Positions 62,634 to 64,000 of a stretch of DNA of 64,000 nt are shown piece by piece (position 1 is the stretch's first letter; each line of letters begins with the position of its first letter). The notes beneath the pieces were generated by a model. The model did not search any database, was not told the origin of the DNA, and worked only from the letters and a program-made list of their open reading frames with translations. This DNA is from Caulochytrium protostelioides (Eukaryota; Chytridiomycota; Caulochytriomycetes; Caulochytriales; Caulochytriaceae): the NCBI GenBank assembly GCA_003615045.1, contig ML014179.1:28066-92065 (forward strand), written 5' to 3'. A program made the translations under genes and the position numbers.

Positions 62634-64000
62634 GCGGGATTCGGTCGTCGGCTTCTCTCTTGCTTCTCATGAGTTCGCCGAGGCCCTGCTCGACGGCCTC
62701 ATGCGACTCCCTAAAAAAAAAAGGCGTCGCGAGCGGCCTCTGCAGTCCGGGTACCGCAAGTCAACGCACCTCCCTCCCTATATCAAAAAATGTAACACTC
62801 ACAGCATCCCGCGTGATCGTCGTCCCCCGTCATCCACCGAGTGCGGGAAGAGGTGTGGGCAGGTCGTACGGGGGACAGCCCTCAGGCTCGTCAGCTCAGA
62901 GGGCGATGCCCGCGATGTTATGACATCGCACTCATGGTCGTCAGCGGAAGGAAAAGAATGATATGGAACAGCGGTTTCACATCGGGATTCAGGTCCTTTT
63001 GCCGGTTCGTACGTGGCGAGCCACACCGCCAGAAAGCGGTGGTGCGCTGCGAGCGCTGTGCCCTTGGAGCTCACCCCGGACAGCCGCTGCAGCGGTTCTT
63101 TCAGATGGTGCTGCCACGTCTCTGACGGCTTTTGGGCGGCCTTCATGCCGACTTCCACCTCGTACGGCTTCCGGCTCAGCTTCCAGCTGACGACCTGGCC
63201 TTTGGGCCCCACCATGGCCATAATGTTTCGTCCGGCCCAGATCGCTCCCGAGGACGCGGTACCGATCCAGGCTGTCTGCCAAAGAGGGGTAGACTTGACA
63301 ATCGGCACGGCGTCGGCCACCTTCGTTTGGCGCCGGACGGGGACGCATCCACTGATCCCATCGCTGTCGATGGTGCGAGTGAACGTGTGGTCCTTGCCCT
63401 CCAGCTTGTGGAGTGCCAGGGTGGCCGCCCCCTGCTCTATGGCCATGGCCTTGAAGGTCGCTTCGCTGTTTGCTGGCGGCCTGCCGGGTGATGACAGATC
63501 ATGCACGCAGGGCTCCTGGCAAAGCGTCCCAACCGGTGAGTCGGGCCGACATGCTGATGAGTGACGGTCGCTGCCTCCGCTTTCACTGGCAGAGTGGACA
63601 TGGATGACGGGAAGGCCCCGTGGCGCGCACGGCCTTCCTGGCGCCCGCGGCCTCCAATGCGCCCGCGGAATCCTAGGCCGCCCACCGCATCGCCGTCAGT
63701 CGTCCCTGGCCTCCTCCGCCATGTCATCGGCAATCCCCTTATCCAACACGGTTCTAGCGATCAAGCGCACGTGCTTGATACTCCATAGCACAAGGGCGGG
63801 TTAGACGAGTCGAACTTGGGCTGCCCCCACGCTCCCATGGCGCCCTACGACGGTCGCCATCGTATCATCGAAGGGTCATGCTCACGTCCGCCGTCGCCGA
63901 GGTATGACGCCCCAACACCTGTCACGATGCGACCCCTGTGGGAAGCTGCTGAGCCCAGATGAGGTGGATGAGGTGGATGAAACTCGGATTCGACTGATTG
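62634..64000. other. Right-edge region downstream of the M13 peptidase
   Basis: Contains the peptidase 3' end (A-run at 62714-62723) and one minus-strand frame listed separately. Nothing else recognised up to the window edge. Confidence 0.4.
62799..63446 (-). CDS. Orphan open frame, coding status uncertain
   Basis: 215 residues from the first in-frame ATG; the same frame opens from a GTG at 63506. The first ~150 residues have a protein-like composition, including Trp, Lys, Ile and Val (for example LWQTAWIGTASSGAIWAGRN and VVSWKLSRKPYEVEVGMKA), unlike the Arg/Pro frames elsewhere. The last ~65 residues look non-coding. I recognise no family. It could be an exon whose true 3' boundary lies earlier, or chance. 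A CAG acceptor-like site lies upstream at about 63482. Confidence 0.25.
   Translation of the reverse strand: MAIEQGAATLALHKLEGKDHTFTRTIDSDGISGCVPVRRQTKVADAVPIVKSTPLWQTAWIGTASSGAIWAGRNIMAMVGPKGQVVSWKLSRKPYEVEVGMKAAQKPSETWQHHLKEPLQRLSGVSSKGTALAAHHRFLAVWLATYEPAKGPESRCETAVPYHSFPSADDHECDVITSRASPSELTSLRAVPRTTCPHLFPHSVDDGGRRSRGML

Overview
The window reads as nuclear DNA of a GC-rich, intron-poor, early-diverging zoosporic fungus (chytrid or blastocladiomycete grade). The fungal signals are an AreA-type (PF08550) regulator, a septin-like GTPase, a hybrid histidine kinase with a fused receiver, and a Pns1/CTL transporter. A complete ODAD2/ARMC4 outer-dynein-arm docking protein implies a motile cilium, which only flagellated fungal lineages keep. 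Species is not determinable from the sequence alone; a Caulochytrium-like genome is a guess from base composition and architecture.

I support 17 protein genes. Left part (1-24.7 kb): a four-CBS protein, RPA1 (one intron), DRG1, glycerol kinase (minus), ODAD2 (one intron), a CTL/Pns1 choline-transporter-like protein (minus), an unrecognised four-TM protein, and a palmitoyl-protein thioesterase. Middle (29-48.5 kb): a 1,993-residue hybrid histidine kinase, NDUFB8 of complex I (minus; a first exon carrying the mitochondrial presequence was recovered 543 bp upstream), an SH3-septin-like GTPase (minus), a Ctr copper transporter with a Cys-rich ectodomain (minus), U2A' (minus) and ASNSD1 (plus). 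Right part (48.5-64 kb): a huge low-complexity AreA-domain protein (minus), ribosomal protein S29, and an M13 metallopeptidase.

These are mostly unrelated housekeeping genes (replication, translation, splicing, respiration, lipid and glycerol metabolism, metal uptake), as expected of a eukaryotic chromosome; there is no operon or obvious cluster. Proteins are padded with Ala/Ser/Gly/Gln/His low-complexity runs, often inside or close to catalytic domains. All three introns recognised lie near the 5' end, in phase 2, splitting a codon after AA.

Two long gene-free stretches (24.7-29.1 kb and about 54.2-59.0 kb) contain extremely GC-rich DNA with short tandem repeats and overlapping open frames on both strands; I treat these frames as by-products of composition. 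The first stretch holds a near-perfect 52-bp hairpin beside a 10-bp minisatellite. I saw no tRNA, rRNA, CRISPR, transposon or virus-derived element. No single clearly new system stands out; the best leads are the SH3-septin fusion, the kinase with a split ATPase domain, the repeat just upstream of the copper transporter, and the hairpin/minisatellite island.
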